This document shows positions 47,923 to 60,309 of a DNA stretch of 64,000 bases, one piece after another. The DNA is from Cycas panzhihuaensis (Eukaryota > Cycadophyta), in assembly GCA_023213395.1 (NCBI GenBank), contig CM041465.1, positions 155,689,741-155,753,740 on the forward strand, in the 5' to 3' direction. Under the pieces are notes generated by a model. It was not told the DNA's origin and ran no database searches. It saw nothing but the letters and a program-made list of their open reading frames with translations. Numbering within the stretch: position 1 is the stretch's first letter; each line of letters begins with the position of its first letter. Both the position numbers and the translations under genes were made by a program.

Positions 47923-49080
47923 TTGTCTAACTTCAAAATAGAGGTCAGCGATAAACTCAGTAGCATGCCTACCAAATCTGACCTGGACAACACCAAGAAA
48001 GAGATTATCAAACTGCTTCAACAGTGGGTGTCACCCCAACCCCAAAGCACAAGAGCTTCTACCTTAATGGGCAACCAACCTCCCCCTTCTCCAGGAAGCA
48101 ATGCACATACAGGAGGCTCTCCACCAAGATAGCCGTATTTCCACCATAAGATCAACATTCCTACCTTTGATCTAGACGTGAATAGAGAGTGCACTCGAAG
48201 CTGGATTAATAAGTTAGAATCCTACTTTACTTTCCACCTAATGTCAGAAGAGGACCAACTCTTATATGCTTCCATTCATTTAAATGGTCGAGCTCACCAT
48301 TGGTTTAACTGGTGGAAGCAGGAATATCCCTCTCACCAAACTTGGTGCCACTTCACTAGTTATTTCTTCGGAGCAATATGAAGATACATGGAGTCAATCT
48401 TTTTTCACACAACTCACCCGGCTTAAGTAGACATCAACTATAGAAGCTTACACGAATGAAATTCAAGCTTTATACAATCGCATGCCACAAAGCCAAAACT
48501 TGGATAAACAAACAGTGATTGATATTTATGTGGCAGGACTCTAAGACCGTATTCAAATGAGATTAAAGACAATGGCAATTTACTCCCTTAAGGAAGCTTT
48601 TAAGTGGGCCTGTGCAGTAGAAGTTGAGTTTGCAGCAGACAGACCCTCAGCCATTTGATGCGATAACTCTTAGTTCTCACGCACTCGACAAGCAGACCTC
48701 CAGCGACCTCGACCTCGATTTTACGATGCCTCTTGTCCTCAAGCTGACTTCACACGTCCTCGACCACGACAGGATGATTCTCGACCATCTATTGATCGCC
48801 AGAATAAGGATACATCCCCAAAAAGAGTCCATATTTCTCAAGCTGAAGCACAACGTTGACTTGAGGCTGGCCTTTGTATGCAGTGTGCAGAAAAGTGGAC
48901 TTCTGAGCAAGGTTGTTTTTGCAAAGCACAGTGTATGGTTTTCTCAATTGACCCATCCCTCTCCCCTAATGATCCCTCTGATTCTAACTCTGACTAGGAG
49001 GTTGATGATGAAACCCATGATGATCCTTCACCAGACCCCCAACCTGAAGTATTTATATTCACTGTCACCACCTCCTCCTA
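47923..49080 (+). pseudogene. gag: gag of R5, one frameshift
   Basis: The frame opens before MSNFKIEVSDKL. The gag core is INIPTFDLDVNRECTRSWI, LNGRAHHWFNWWKQE, the W-x5-W pattern of Gypsy gag. A frameshift near 48370 moves it into the frame shared with pol (SEQYEDTWSQSFFTQL). An Arg/Asp/Pro-rich stretch follows, then a Cys-rich motif LCMQCAEKWTSEQGCFC (about 48870-48925), in the place where related elements have their zinc finger. There are few stops. It forms the particle and binds RNA. Confidence 0.85.
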
Positions 49081-51020
49081 CCTCGAACCCCTAAGAGTTA
49101 GAGGCATTCTTCACAAGACTCCAATATCTATCTTGATCGACGGTGGCGCGTCACTTAACTTCATTGATATTTCAATTGCTAAACAACTTAACCTATATAT
49201 TATCCCAAAAACTAGCTTCACATGTTCTCTACTAGGGTACCAAAAACTCCATTGTGCAGGTGTTATTAAAAACCTCCAAGTCTAAATTGGCTCATACCTT
49301 TTGGTGTCAAACTTCTATGCCTTGTCAATAGGAGGATCTGATGCCATCTTAGGGATTCAATGGTTGTAAACACTAGGGACCTATAGCATGAACAACTCAC
49401 CTACAAATCCATTCATTGCCTTGAAAGACCACATGGGGTGAAACCATCAAATTTACCGAATGCAATCCCCCGCCAACCAAGTGGTCTCTCCTGGACGTAT
49501 GAAACGCCATCTTCAATCTCACTTAGGGTATATAGTCCCCCTTAATAATATTCAAATCGAACCACAAATTCATCCCTACATCTAGGATGTCATTACCCAA
49601 TATGAATAAGTATCTGCCCCTCTGCCTGCCACCACCCCTCCCGACCGCGGTTTCTTTCATACAATTAACCTCTAATCTAACCATGACCCCATCAGCCTTC
49701 GGCCTTACCGTAACTCATACTTCTAAAAGAATGAAATTGAGAAACTCTCAAATGAGCTCCTTGACATGGGCATAATCCAACCTAGTAAAAGCCCTTATGC
49801 AACCCCAATTGTCTTAGTTTGGAAGAAGGATGGCTCCTTTCACCTCTGTGTTAACTATAGGGAATTAAATAAGATTACCATTAAAAATACGTTTCCCACC
49901 CCTCACATAGATGATATGCTAGATGAAATCCATGGCGCAACCATCTTTTCTAAGTTAGACCTCCAATCTGGTTACTACCAAATCCCAATTGCCCCACAAG
50001 ATTGTCATAAGATAGCATTTCGCACACATCATGGCCATTTTGAGTTTCAAGCAATGCCCTTTGGCCTTTGCAATGCCCCGACAACCTTCTAAGCTCTCAT
50101 GAATAAAATCTTTGGGCCCTACCTTCGAAAGTTTATCATAGTTTTCTTCGATGACATTCTTATTTATAGTGCCTACCTGGATCTCCATATCCAACACTTA
50201 GAAATTATTCTTCAAATATTGTAGAACCACCAACTCTATGCAAAACTATCTAAGTGTGAGTTCGGACAATTAGAACTCAAATATTTGGGTCATATCATAT
50301 CATCAGAAGGGGTACGTATAGACCGTGACAAAATATCGGTCATCACAACGTGGCCAACACCTACCACTCTTACCCAACTATGAGCATTTCTTAGGCTCAC
50401 AGGGTTTTATCGATGCTTTGTGCGTAACTATGCTACTCTTGCCACCCCATTAACTAACCTCCTTCATGAAGAGGCTTTTCAATGGTCTCTCGAAGCAGAG
50501 GCTGCCTTTTCCCACCTTAAGGTTGTAATGACCTCCACTCTGGTCCTCATAACTCCTAATTTTAACCAACCCTTCCAAATTAAATGCGATGCTTCAGGGT
50601 TTGGTTTAGGTGCAGTCCTAATACAAGACTCTCATCCCATTATATTTGAAAGCTAAAAATTAAAAGATTACGAGCTTTATCTCTCTACATATCAGAAAGA
50701 AATGAAGGCTATTCTCCATGCTATTGATAAATGGTGGTAATATCTCTTAGGCTCTAAGTTCACTATTCTTACGGATCATCATAGCCTCCATAATTTATTG
50801 ACTCAACCAGTCTTGTCTAAAGATCAAGTTAAGTGGGTTCATCGATTACAAGTCTTTGACTTCTCAATAGCATATAAAAAAGGTAAAGACAATACAGTGG
50901 CAGATGCTCTTTCACGTCTCCATCCTAACGACAATGTTCCTAACCCAAGCCTCCATGCCATCAAGAACCCCAACCCCTTTGGCTTGATGAACTATGTGTT
51001 GAAAATCAAGCCCAGCCAGA
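49081..51020 (+). pseudogene. pol: Protease, RT and RNase H of R5
   Basis: Protease ILIDGGASLNFIDI at about 49127-49170 keeps the catalytic Asp, in the family form D-G/S-G. RT from about 49727: LLDMGIIQPSKSPYATP, LCVNYRELNKIT, DLQSGYYQIPI, MPFGLCNAPTTF and then the catalytic VFFDDILIYS at about 50140 (Tyr to Phe, both Asp kept). RNase H: IKCDASGFGLGAVL (about 50580), YQKEMKAILHAI, LTDHHSL and ADALSRLHP (about 50905). One frame is kept through all of it, with about a dozen stops. Non-functional but well preserved. Confidence 0.92.
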
Positions 51021-52222
51021 CTATCCTAATTGGAGGGAAAAAGTTCTCACCCATAAAGGTTGGTCAACCTTCAAAAATCACCTCCTCTACCACAATCGTA
51101 TCTTTGTCCATCCCTTCTCCTCATTCATCCCTAAAATCCTAACCGAATATCACTCGTCCCCCCTTGGCGGCCACTCTGGCTTTAATAAGACTTATTGACG
51201 GATTCATGTAGATTTCTTTTGGCCCCACATGAAGACCACCATATTCACCTTCGTATCAAAATATGACACCTATCAACTAAATAAAGTAAAGACCAAACCT
51301 CTCCCTGGCCTTCTCCAACCATTAAATATTCCGTAAGGCAAGTGGCAAGATATTGCCATGGACTTCATCACGGGCCTACCCCCATCTACCGGGTTTGACT
51401 CCATTTGGGTAGTCATTGATTGATTAACCAAGTACTCACACTTTCTCCCAGTGCACACCTCATATTCATCCTCCTGTCTCACTAACTTATATGTCCAATT
51501 CATATTTTGCCTCCATGGTTTTCCATCATCTATCATTTATGACCAAGACCCTAAGTTTACTAGCTCCTTTTGGCAAGAACTCTTTAAGGCTATTGGAATC
51601 TTTTTTAACATGAGCTCTGCCTACCACCCACAAACAGATGGCTAATCGGAGGTTCTAAACAAAACTTTAGAAACTTATCTACGTTGCTTCGCTTAAGAAC
51701 ACTAAGCTAAGTGGACCTCGTGACTTGCCCTGGCCGAGTATTGGTATAACTCCTCCCATCATTCTGCCATTGGTATGTCCCCCTTTTGGGCTCTTTATGG
51801 CTACCACCCACCTTCTCACCATACCCTAGCCACAAATTTTAGAGCGACACGTGTAACAAAAGCTTTAAGAAATGGATCAAATCTTGCATTCCCTTCGACA
51901 AAATCTAGCTAGTGCTCGAAATCGAATGAAGCAACTGGCAGACCACCATGGATTCGATCGATCCTTTAATATTGGAGATCTAGTATACCTCTGCCTCCAA
52001 CCTTATAAGCAACAATCACTCAAGTCCCATCAAGGGCATAAACTAAGCCCCCGCTACTATGGCCCTTATAAGATCTTGCACAAAATTGGTGAAGTTGCTT
52101 ATGCCCTTGAACTTCCCCCAAACACTAATATTCATAATGTCTTCCACGTGTCCTACCTAAAAAAATACCTTGGGGCTAAAGTTACACCCCACACAACCCT
52201 TCCCATTCTCTTTGAAGAATAA
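51021..52222 (+). pseudogene. pol: Integrase of R5
   Basis: The zinc-binding part includes YHSSPLGGHSGFNKTY (two His) and its Cys pair partly lost (KYDTYQLNK for a KCDxCQ motif). The core has WQDIAMDFITGLP, VVID before a stop, YDQDPKFTS and MSSAYHPQTDG. The C-terminal part 51872-52222 holds [26 protein letters not shown] and [12 protein letters not shown], the usual link to a chromodomain. Frameshifts occur near 51010 and 51850. Confidence 0.9.
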
Positions 52223-52408
52223 ACTCTTACAGTTCCTCCTAATAAAATCCTTGCTACCACCAAAGACCACCTCAAATCGCACTATTTCGAACACTCCAGA
52301 CAAGGTTAGCTGCGATGCTGATGAAGCTACTTGGGAGTCAGAAGAGTTCATCCAGAAACATTCTCATCTCCAATGCTGCAAGGACTCAGCATCTCAGAGG
52401 GGGGGACC
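52223..52408 (+). pseudogene. Eroded chromodomain end of R5 and polypurine tract
   Basis: VPPNKILAT in one frame and ADEATWESEEFIQKHS in another are the two edges of a chromodomain; the central aromatic part is shortened and frameshifted. The end DSASQRGGPIT matches DSVSQGRGLVT of the fragment at 7448-7624. The purine tract AGAGGGGGGGA lies just before the LTR at 52409. Confidence 0.75.
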
Positions 52409-52809
52409 TATAACATAACCCCACCTTTCCTTAGCAAGAGGGAACCACCAACCAGTAAGGATTAAAGGGTTTAGTAAGTTATGTGTATGGACCATTAAGT
52501 CATCCAATAAGATGTAAGGCCATTAGGGCCACCAATAGAGTTATGTGTATGGACTGCTAAGTCGTCCAATAAGATGTAAGGCCGCTAGGGCCACCAATAG
52601 AATCATTAAGGATGAAGACCCTTACTTGTGTATTTAAAGGGTTAAACCACTCGTAATGTATTAAGTATGATATCTTAAAAAGAGAAAGTACTTCGGTACT
52701 CATTTTGGTGATTCATTTTCTGTGATATGCTTGCACATTCATGTTATTTGGCTTCATTTTTACTAATAAACACATTTATAAGCCCAGACTTCTGAGAAGG
52801 AATGGTCTA
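52409..52809 (+). repeat. 3' LTR of R5 (401 bp)
   Basis: It starts TATAACATAACCCC, ends GGAATGGTCTA (CA mutated to TA) and is followed by GTTTT. It carries the same 62-bp duplicated unit (52478-52539, 52540-52601). Confidence 0.92.
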
Positions 52810-52814
52810 GTTTT

Positions 52815-54341
52815 CCAAAGAGGTATCCAGTCAAGACCACTTGATTAGTTGGAGGGTGAATGACCTAGAGAGTCTGATCATTTATGTTTACACTTAGATT
52901 AAATCCACAAGAGATAAGTGTGGATAAGAAAAGTAGGTTTTGTTTGAGATTGGGTATGTATAAGACATTAAGCAATGTAAAATCTTTTAAGGTTGGGAAT
53001 TTCAAGTGAATGTTACCAATTCCTTTAACAGGTTGTTGTGATTTATCAGCCATGTGAATAACTCATTAAACATTTAAGTCAAATGTTTGATATAGGCTAC
53101 AATTATACGTCATATGTTGAGTTGCTCTTATGTCCATATTCCATTATCCATTGATTGAAGCCACACTATTTATAATTTCAATAAGACTTGGCATTGGTTA
53201 AGAGAATTCACAAGTGATATATCCACATCGAGCTTCAAAGCATCTCTTTGGTTGGTTAATGGTATTTGATACTGAAGATCCATCAATTCTTTGAAGGTGT
53301 ACTTATACAAACCCCACACCACTAAAGGATTCTTCATAAGTTTCTTCAACATTGTGAGCTCCATGTTTTGGTTGGAACTTAGCAAACTTATAAGTGGTAG
53401 TTCTGTAATATTTTTCTAAGTGTCCTTTACAATTACATCGATCACATATAATAGTTTGATTACTAGCCCCTAAAGAGATATTGGTTTAGTCTAGTTATCT
53501 TGCTTTTCGTTGAGGTGGTCCTTGGCCTTGAGATTGTCAAGGTTGTGACTGAGGGTTTGATTGACCTTGCAGATGATTTCCATGTTTCTTCCTCTTCCTC
53601 TTGCTCAGTTATTTCCTCTGCCATTAGAGAGATCTTAATTTTTTGTGTAGTAAACTCCGTCTTCCATCTCAAAGGTTGCATCTAGAAGAGAGTCAGAGGC
53701 TACAAAGTTGGTATCAAAGGTCTTGTCAAATTCTATAAACTTCTTGGTAAGTGCTTCGAAGTTGAGTGTCTTTAATATTCCAGTAGATTAAAGACTTCCA
53801 AGCAAGTTTTTATAATCAGGGATATATAGACATGATTGGATCAAGAATGCCCAAGTGATGCATTAGGTCTTAAATCTTTGTCAATTACCTATTTTATTTG
53901 TTGAAGGGGATTTATTGTCTCATGAGCTCATCCCTTCTACATTTTTAATTTATTCATTTTCAGAACAAGATGAACAAATTCCAAATTTGACTTAGTATCA
54001 AAGTTCTTCTTGAGAATGTCAAGGACCTTCTAGGCTATATCATGTTACTCTTCATTAATCAAGTTATATAAGGAGTAATCAGTAACCGACAAAATTCCTA
54101 CAAGAATCTTTACATTATCTATCTCCCATTGTAGTTTGGTTGTGGTATCTATAAGAGCTATTGGGGCAGATCTACCAGAACCAGGTGTTGTAGTTATTAT
54201 AGATATGATGGGTGTAGGCTATAAGTGGGCTCTTCAAAGGCCTTCATACTTTACAACATTTTTAACTCTAGTGTACCATAAATCTAAATTTTCTTTATCT
54301 TTCAATATGCAGTTGACATTCTGCTTGAATTGAGATGACAT
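52815..54341 (-). pseudogene. A3 gag and protease
   Basis: ATG at 54341 on the minus strand gives MSSQFKQNVNCILKDKENL, the best-preserved gag start of the family here. Further down are TSKSKITRL-type basic repeats and a zinc knuckle CDRCNCKGHLEKYY (about 53440-53400), with the last Cys changed to Tyr. Protease: MDIRATQHMTYN (about 53130-53090), where DTGAT is expected, then MADKSQQPVKGIG and VLYIPNLKQNLL to about 52865. The frame stops at the R5 insertion. Confidence 0.87.
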
Positions 54342-56282
54342 GGTGATGATGAAGAAGTAGAAGAGATGATAGAAGTATGTGCCACTGACGTGTGTGGCCA
54401 GTATACCTAGTATAGCAAGGATATAGAAATGAATGCTACGATGAGAAGCAAGTAACAATTAAGTATTTTTTAACAACTATAAAAAATGAGTATAAGTAAT
54501 AATACAAGAATGAGGCCTAATGTAGAGCTAACAAAGAGTGGTGATGTGTCATGCCACTAACCTCTAACTTATGTCCAAATGTAGGTGAGGTTTTAATACC
54601 TAAGGCTTTTAGTATATGATTAAGTCCCTCACCTACGATAACCGCACCTGTGCTTGGTGATGAAATCCAAGATATGGTGGAGTCCAAGTACTCTCAATCC
54701 TCACCTAGTTTACCAATGAGCAATTATATACCTCCTATGAAGAGTCAAATAGTATGTGCATATCCCATGACTATGACAAATATTAGGCTAGGTTAATTTT
54801 AATCTTGCATTATGTTTTTCAGATTTCTCAAGTGGTTATTAGGATTATCCCTAAGTGGAGGCCATAGGTATGGCTAATATATCCCTCCACCACTATTTCA
54901 GTTAAGACTATACCTAATATGGAACTCATACATCCCTTAGGACCTAAACTTCAGCCAGTCATGGTCTATTTCAACCAAGGTGAATATGTGCACAAGTTAA
55001 GAACTAGTGGTATAAATCATACTGATGAGATTCCTTTTAGGAATAATGTAAGTTATTTCTAAATAACTAAAAACTGAAATAGAAAGTTGCCAAATGTGTT
55101 TGCTTGCCTTTCGTGCTTACTTTGTTGTTGCTGCTGCTTTATGTGATGCTTTATGTTATGTGTGCAAATAGAAAAAGCATGCTAGATTTAGCAGGGGAAC
55201 CAAATGTTGCTTATAATCCAAGGTTTCCCTTACTTTAGTACAATGTTTTCAAATATATTTTTGGATATTTTAATATAAAAACCATAAAGGGATAAAAAGT
55301 GGATCAACTTGTTACTAAAATACTGATTTTTCTAAATCTAGATGTATGTTATTTTACCCTATTTTGTGATTTTTTCACAAAAATTATGAATAATAATAAA
55401 TGGATAAAATTTTCTTAAAATTATAAATATGAATGCCTAAATGATGGAATTTGAATTTATGTCAAAAGAAAAAAATGTTTAGAATGTCATTTATGATAGA
55501 GTAGTGAAGTCAAATTTCTAAAAAGGCAAAAAAAAAAATTGCTTGAAAAAAGCACAAAAGCATAATCTTGCCAGATCCACTATCTTATAATATGAACTTC
55601 AATATGTCAAAAGTTTCATCTTGACACCTACATCAACTTTTCCTTCTATGACATCTCTAAAATTAGCCAAAAATTTACTTGAAATGCCCTTGCAATGTCC
55701 TTTATAGGGTTAAGTAAGCAAATTTAGCATCTTTGAGAAAACTGCATAGATCTCACTAACTAGTGGATGAAATTTGATGAGATTTATCTTAAAATAATCC
55801 TAAGGCATAAATCTACTAGATCCTTTAAAAAAACTTCTGTCTTTTTTACTTCTAATTAAAAGATTTCATTGGGAAAAGTACCTTAAGTTGCTTATCTATA
55901 AATTTTAACATTTTATCTCAGCCAAACCTCATTGTTATAGGCTAAATCTAAAGCTACTCTAGAAGAAAAAAAATAATCCTCTTAGAAAGGTGACCTTGCA
56001 TGCCAAATTTCATCAAAATCTGAGATGGTCAAAATTTTCATAAAATTTTAGGCCTTTAATGCTTTTGAGACTGTTCCAGCAACCGAACGACTTCGAAAAC
56101 CTGTATTTTTCACCTTTAAAATTCTACACATATAGAGAAAGTAGTAACATATAAAGTAATATAATTTTAAGCTCTTAAAATTTTAAAAATGATAAGTGTA
56201 CTATCAATACTTCATATTAAAGATGAAGGAGAGGCAAAATGACTCCGTACAAATGGAATGGAGTGAATAGATCCCCTTCTAA
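54342..56282 (-). other. Leader of A3
   Basis: Roughly 1.9 kb without coding potential. Segment 54560-54830 is recognisably the same as A1 1390-1640 (ATGGATATGCAC, GAGGAGGTATATA, GGATTTCATCAC). The 67-69-bp tandem array of A1 and A2 is not evident. Sequence beyond 55050 is AT-rich without features I can name. Confidence 0.65.
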
Positions 56283-56293
56283 CTTTGATGCCA
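56283..56293 (-). other. Primer-binding site of A3, mutated
   Basis: The minus strand reads TGGCATCAAAG, two bases away from TGGTATCAGAG, 2 bp inside the LTR. Confidence 0.8.
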
Positions 56294-56295
56294 TA

Positions 56296-56607
56296 TGAAG
56301 GAAGGATGGATCTAGGGAATAAATCACTCACATGCACACAATGGCAATGGAGAATGAAAAATAGATGAAACAAGATATGAGAGCTAAGCTTAGAGGTGAG
56401 AATGAATAATGACTCCCTCCTTGAGATTTTGCCTTTTATTATTGAGGGTGAGCATAAGGGTTAGGATTTCCCTGCCTAATGACATGAACCCAAAATTACA
56501 TCTAAATGCACATAAAGTGCATTTTACTAAGAGACTAATGCTAACAATATATCCTAAGGTCACTTAATTAATCTACACAAATGACCTTGATATATTAACC
56601 TCTTTCA
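56296..56607 (-). repeat. 5' LTR of A3 (312 bp)
   Basis: The minus-strand start TGAAAGAGGTTAAT is at 56607 and the end CCTTCCTTCA at 56296. CCTAC follows at 56608-56612. It has the same length as 34891-35202. Confidence 0.94.
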
Positions 56608-56612
56608 CCTAC

Positions 56613-58600
56613 TCCTCTTCATATGCCTAGATATCAAGATCCTTTCTATCTAGAGACTCATACCATAATATCCTCTCTATAACATTATTAATTTAATCCA
56701 TTATATGAGGAATATGAGTCCATATATGTTGAGCCTTCTGTTACTTATAATGTCAACCAATCACCCTTACCTTCTCATCCTTCATCACCTTGGCTACATT
56801 CTCCTCCTTTGAGAGAGGTTGTAGATTATAAATTGGTTCATTCTTAGCCTCTCCCTTCACTTCCCATATTACAAGTTCAAACTCATTATCCGTATGGCGT
56901 ACCTTCTACACATAAGGGAATCTCTACTACACACGTTTAAGGTAACCTTATCCCTTCTCATAGCCCTACCTCTTAACAAACATGTCTATCTTCTTCAACC
57001 CCCCAACCTATCCATTCATATCCTAGTAGGGTAACCTCTTCCCAACTTGTTACTACCTCCAATCAATTACCACCCCAAGTTTCCCATAGAGTCATATCTT
57101 AGGGTGTTAGACCTCACATCTCTTCTCCTAAAACATCCAATTTAATTTCTTCTTCATAACTTATTCCTCATACTTAACCTATTTATCCTAATTCTTTGGT
57201 TAGTTAATCTCAAGTTGTGGGGTTTTCTAACCCTACTTCCTCATCTCATATCCTTAGACTAGTCCCCCAACAAATTTTATTTATGTCTTTTAATCCTACT
57301 TTCCCTTAATACCCTTTGTTGCAAACCAATTATATGGTAAATCTTGCAACTTGGTTTCATCCTTCATCTTCCCTCCTAGCTTATTCTTTCCCTCAACAAT
57401 AATAACCTATTTCTTCTTCTACCCCACACCCATCATCCTTACCTTAATGCTCTACCACGTTGAGGCTAAGGAAGCCTTTTCTAGACTACATGAAGTCTCC
57501 TTTCCCACGTGAGGTTCTATTAATCCCTATGCCTTTATTCTTTCATGAATTACCTAAATTTTTAGGTGACCCTTCTTAAGACTTAGCCTCCATATATAAG
57601 TGTTTGCCCTTACTTGTATTGATTTCATGCCATATAACTATATCATAATATACTTGTTTCCTAAATCACTTCAAGGTGATATGTTGAAGTGGTTTTATCA
57701 CCTTCCCTCTACTTTTATTCTCTCATTCCAACAACTGGTTGACTCTTTCATCAACTACTTTGATATAGTGAGACCTCTAAATCTGACATTAAATCTCTTT
57801 TGGTCATTAAACAAAACCATGATAAAACTTCCAAGGACTTTGTGAGGAGACTCTAAGACCAAGTACATATGTGTCATTCTCGACTTGATCCTAGTCTCCT
57901 TTTTAATCTATTTACCAATGCTTTGAGACCATATGTCCATTTTGAAGTACTCAAGCTTAGTCCTCAAACCTATGAAGAAGTTATAAATCAATGTTTGTCT
58001 TTAGAAACTTTTGAAATTCAAGCAAGTGTTAAAAATATTGGAAAATCTATTCCTTTTAAAGAGACTGTTCAAATGTCTAAGACTTCCCATCTAGAGCTAA
58101 CCTATGATCACTTAACTTCTTCCATTAGATCATTGGAGCATGTAATTAATACCAAATTATGTGTTGATGGTCCTACTAAAAACTAATCTTCTCAAGAAAC
58201 AAAAGTAATTTATCTTACTTAAGGGAGAAAGAAACAAGTTCCACCTACATCTTCTCCTCCTTTTAGAAAGACCAGGTGGTGTTCTTATCACCAAATGGAC
58301 AACCATGATAGAAGTGAATGTTGTATAGTCCACTCCATAACTTAGAATACAAATATTCAAATAAATCATCCTTCTAAAATATCTCAAGACCAAATGATTT
58401 ACAAATATCCTCTACCTCAACATAAAAATAAAGGAAATAAAGATGATAAAGGCAAGGCAAAATAGATGTAAGACAATGAAGATGAGCCCTCTAATTTTGA
58501 TTCATCCAAGAAGACTACTACTCCTTCTAATCCTTCAATAAAGCATACTAATAGTCAAGCTCGCCTAAAGGTGGTGAGACCAAGAGAACTATTAACATAG
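56613..58600 (+). pseudogene. gag: G2 gag, main part
   Basis: A Pro/Ser-rich N-terminal region continues in phase from 34890. The capsid core starts near 57465: FLDYMKSPFPREVL, LPKFLGDPS, then (after a shift) LQGDMLKWFYHLP, LVDSFINYFDIV. A further block, HSRLDPSLLFNLFTNALRP and PQTYEEVINQCLSLE (57870-58010), is a typical gag C-terminal domain. The finger WCSYHQMDNHDRSEC at about 58278-58322 keeps its Cys and His residues. Better preserved than in G1. Stops and at least two frameshifts. Confidence 0.82.
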
Positions 58601-60300
58601 TGGAGATAATGAAGAGTACAAGTTCATCCAAATCATTAGATGATTTAATGTTTAAAAATCCTAACTCGTTACCTCTAGTTCCGCCCCATCCCATCAGATT
58701 CAAATCCATTCCTTCTAGTTTAAATGATGGATCGTTTTCCTTAGTCGACAAGTTGAAGACTTTTCCTGCCAGTATTTTAGTTATAGATTTATTGAAGTAT
58801 TACCCTGAGTAATATAAGCTTCTATTTGATGCATTGAGAGTTCATGTTGTAGTTGATTTATCTACTTCCATGCTTTCTTTTGATTTAGCCTCTTTGCTTA
58901 ATCATACTACTCATGCTCTGAATGATATATCCCCATTCTACATTGAAATTATTAAGGATGAGATCAACATTAAACGTGTTATTATCGATGAGGGATCATC
59001 TTCATTTTATTAAGGATATGGATATTTCGATCTTTGACCCTCGTGAGTGGATTTTCTAAGGATATGATAAGAACCAAAAAGTTCCCATTAGTCAAGTTAT
59101 TGCCCCTCTAACCCTAGAAGAAAAGTTGGTTTATACTAAACTAACTATTATTTATCTTGATCTAGAATACAACATCCCGTTGGATAAACCATGGATCACT
59201 CAACTGGATGTTATCTATTCTTTCCTCATTGGTGAACTTTGGTTCATCCATGAAGGAGAATTAAGATTGTTAAACATAAGCCAAAACCTATTAAGTAGTT
59301 GGTCCCACTCATTAAAGCTTTCTCTGAACCTAGCAAGTAATCCAACTCTTTGGAGTATTTATTTCAACTTTTAGGTTTAGACAACATTTTACCATTAAAA
59401 CTCCTCCTTCTCAGGGAGAAATAAAGGGTGTTGATTTGGTTGAAATTATCCATGTTAAACTAGGTTCTTCATCTACTCCTCATTCTTTGCGTCCTACCTA
59501 TCGATCTTTGGTCTCTGCTTCTTCTTCTTATGAAGAAATAATATCATACTCTAGCATATCTTGTAAGAAAACAACCATGAGTGAAATTACCGATTTAAAT
59601 ATTTTTCTCTCTACTCAAAGTCATTTCTCACAAGTTTTGTGTTTTCCTTTAATGATCAATACTTTGGTTCCTTCTACTACAATTGTTCCTTCAACTAATC
59701 ATGTGGTTTCCTTTTCACATGATGTGCCTATTAGTGCCATACCTCTTTTCTCTTAGTCTTTTTTCTTTATTATATGGTTAAATAGATACAAGAAGAAAAT
59801 GTTATTACATAGGTACCTAGATTTAGAATCAAATGATGAGAGTGTTCCTTTACAAGTTATATCTTAAAGGAATTAAAATACATCCAATTGAGTGTGAGAA
59901 GTGAATTTGGTCTCTATCATTTCTTTTCCTCGTCATTCTTCTATTGATGATCTTCCATTGTCCCTCATCTCAATGTCTTTGTCTAATCAAAATCATCATT
60001 TCCACCATCATGAATTTGGATAAACTTTTATTTTGACTTGGGAATTCGTTGATAGACCCATCCCCTCCTCTTAAATCTCTTCAATTATTCATTATGCACC
60101 TAGTTATCTAAACTCTTTGTTTGGAGATCCCCTGCCTTTTAAGTCACTCTCCTTGACCACTAATCTACCTAAAAAACTTCTTATTAACCTTTTTCATTTA
60201 GATTATTTTGAAAATGATAAGGCAATCCTTGAGCACCTAATAGGATCAACTTCTAATCTTCCCTCTTGTCATCATAAGTTGGATTTTTCAAAGACGATAT
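58601..60300 (+). pseudogene. pol: G2 protease and linker region
   Basis: VIIDEGSSS at about 58978-59005 is the protease active-site loop with its Asp; the sequence after it is shortened relative to G1. PLDKPWITQLD (about 59180) is the trailing signature block. The linker 59436-60300 is Ser-rich with no domain recognised; DYFENDKAILEHLIGS (60206-60250) is conserved with G1 (DHFKNDEVIVEHLAGS), so it is probably a real part of the polyprotein. Confidence 0.68.
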
Positions 60301-60309
60301 AACTTAGTT

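Larger units (their letters stand above)
46183..52809 (+). mobile_element. Ty3/Gypsy chromovirus R5, nested in A3
   Basis: LTRs of 400 and 401 bp, GTTTT duplications, Met-type primer-binding site, gag, protease, RT, RNase H, integrase and chromodomain remnants in Gypsy order. The short LTRs suggest the Reina-like branch, which is inference only. About 8% LTR divergence by eye, mostly transitions. It is related to the fragment at 7442-8010. Confidence 0.94.
34891..56607 (-). mobile_element. Ty1/Copia element A3 (minus strand) carrying two nested elements
   Basis: The 312-bp LTRs lie at both ends with CCTAC duplications. On the minus strand the order is LTR, primer-binding site, leader, gag (54341), protease, integrase, RT, RNase H and 3' LTR. 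Elements R5 (46183-52809) and A2 (35786-43261) interrupt it. It is related to A1 and A2 but forms its own subfamily: LTR 312 rather than 298 bp and a partly different LTR sequence. About 34 of 312 LTR positions differ by eye. Confidence 0.95.

Noticed and set aside
48677-48910. Minus-strand frame within R5 gag, and similar antisense frames at 49955, 51273 and 52157
   Set aside because: Shadows of the well-supported plus-strand gag and pol.
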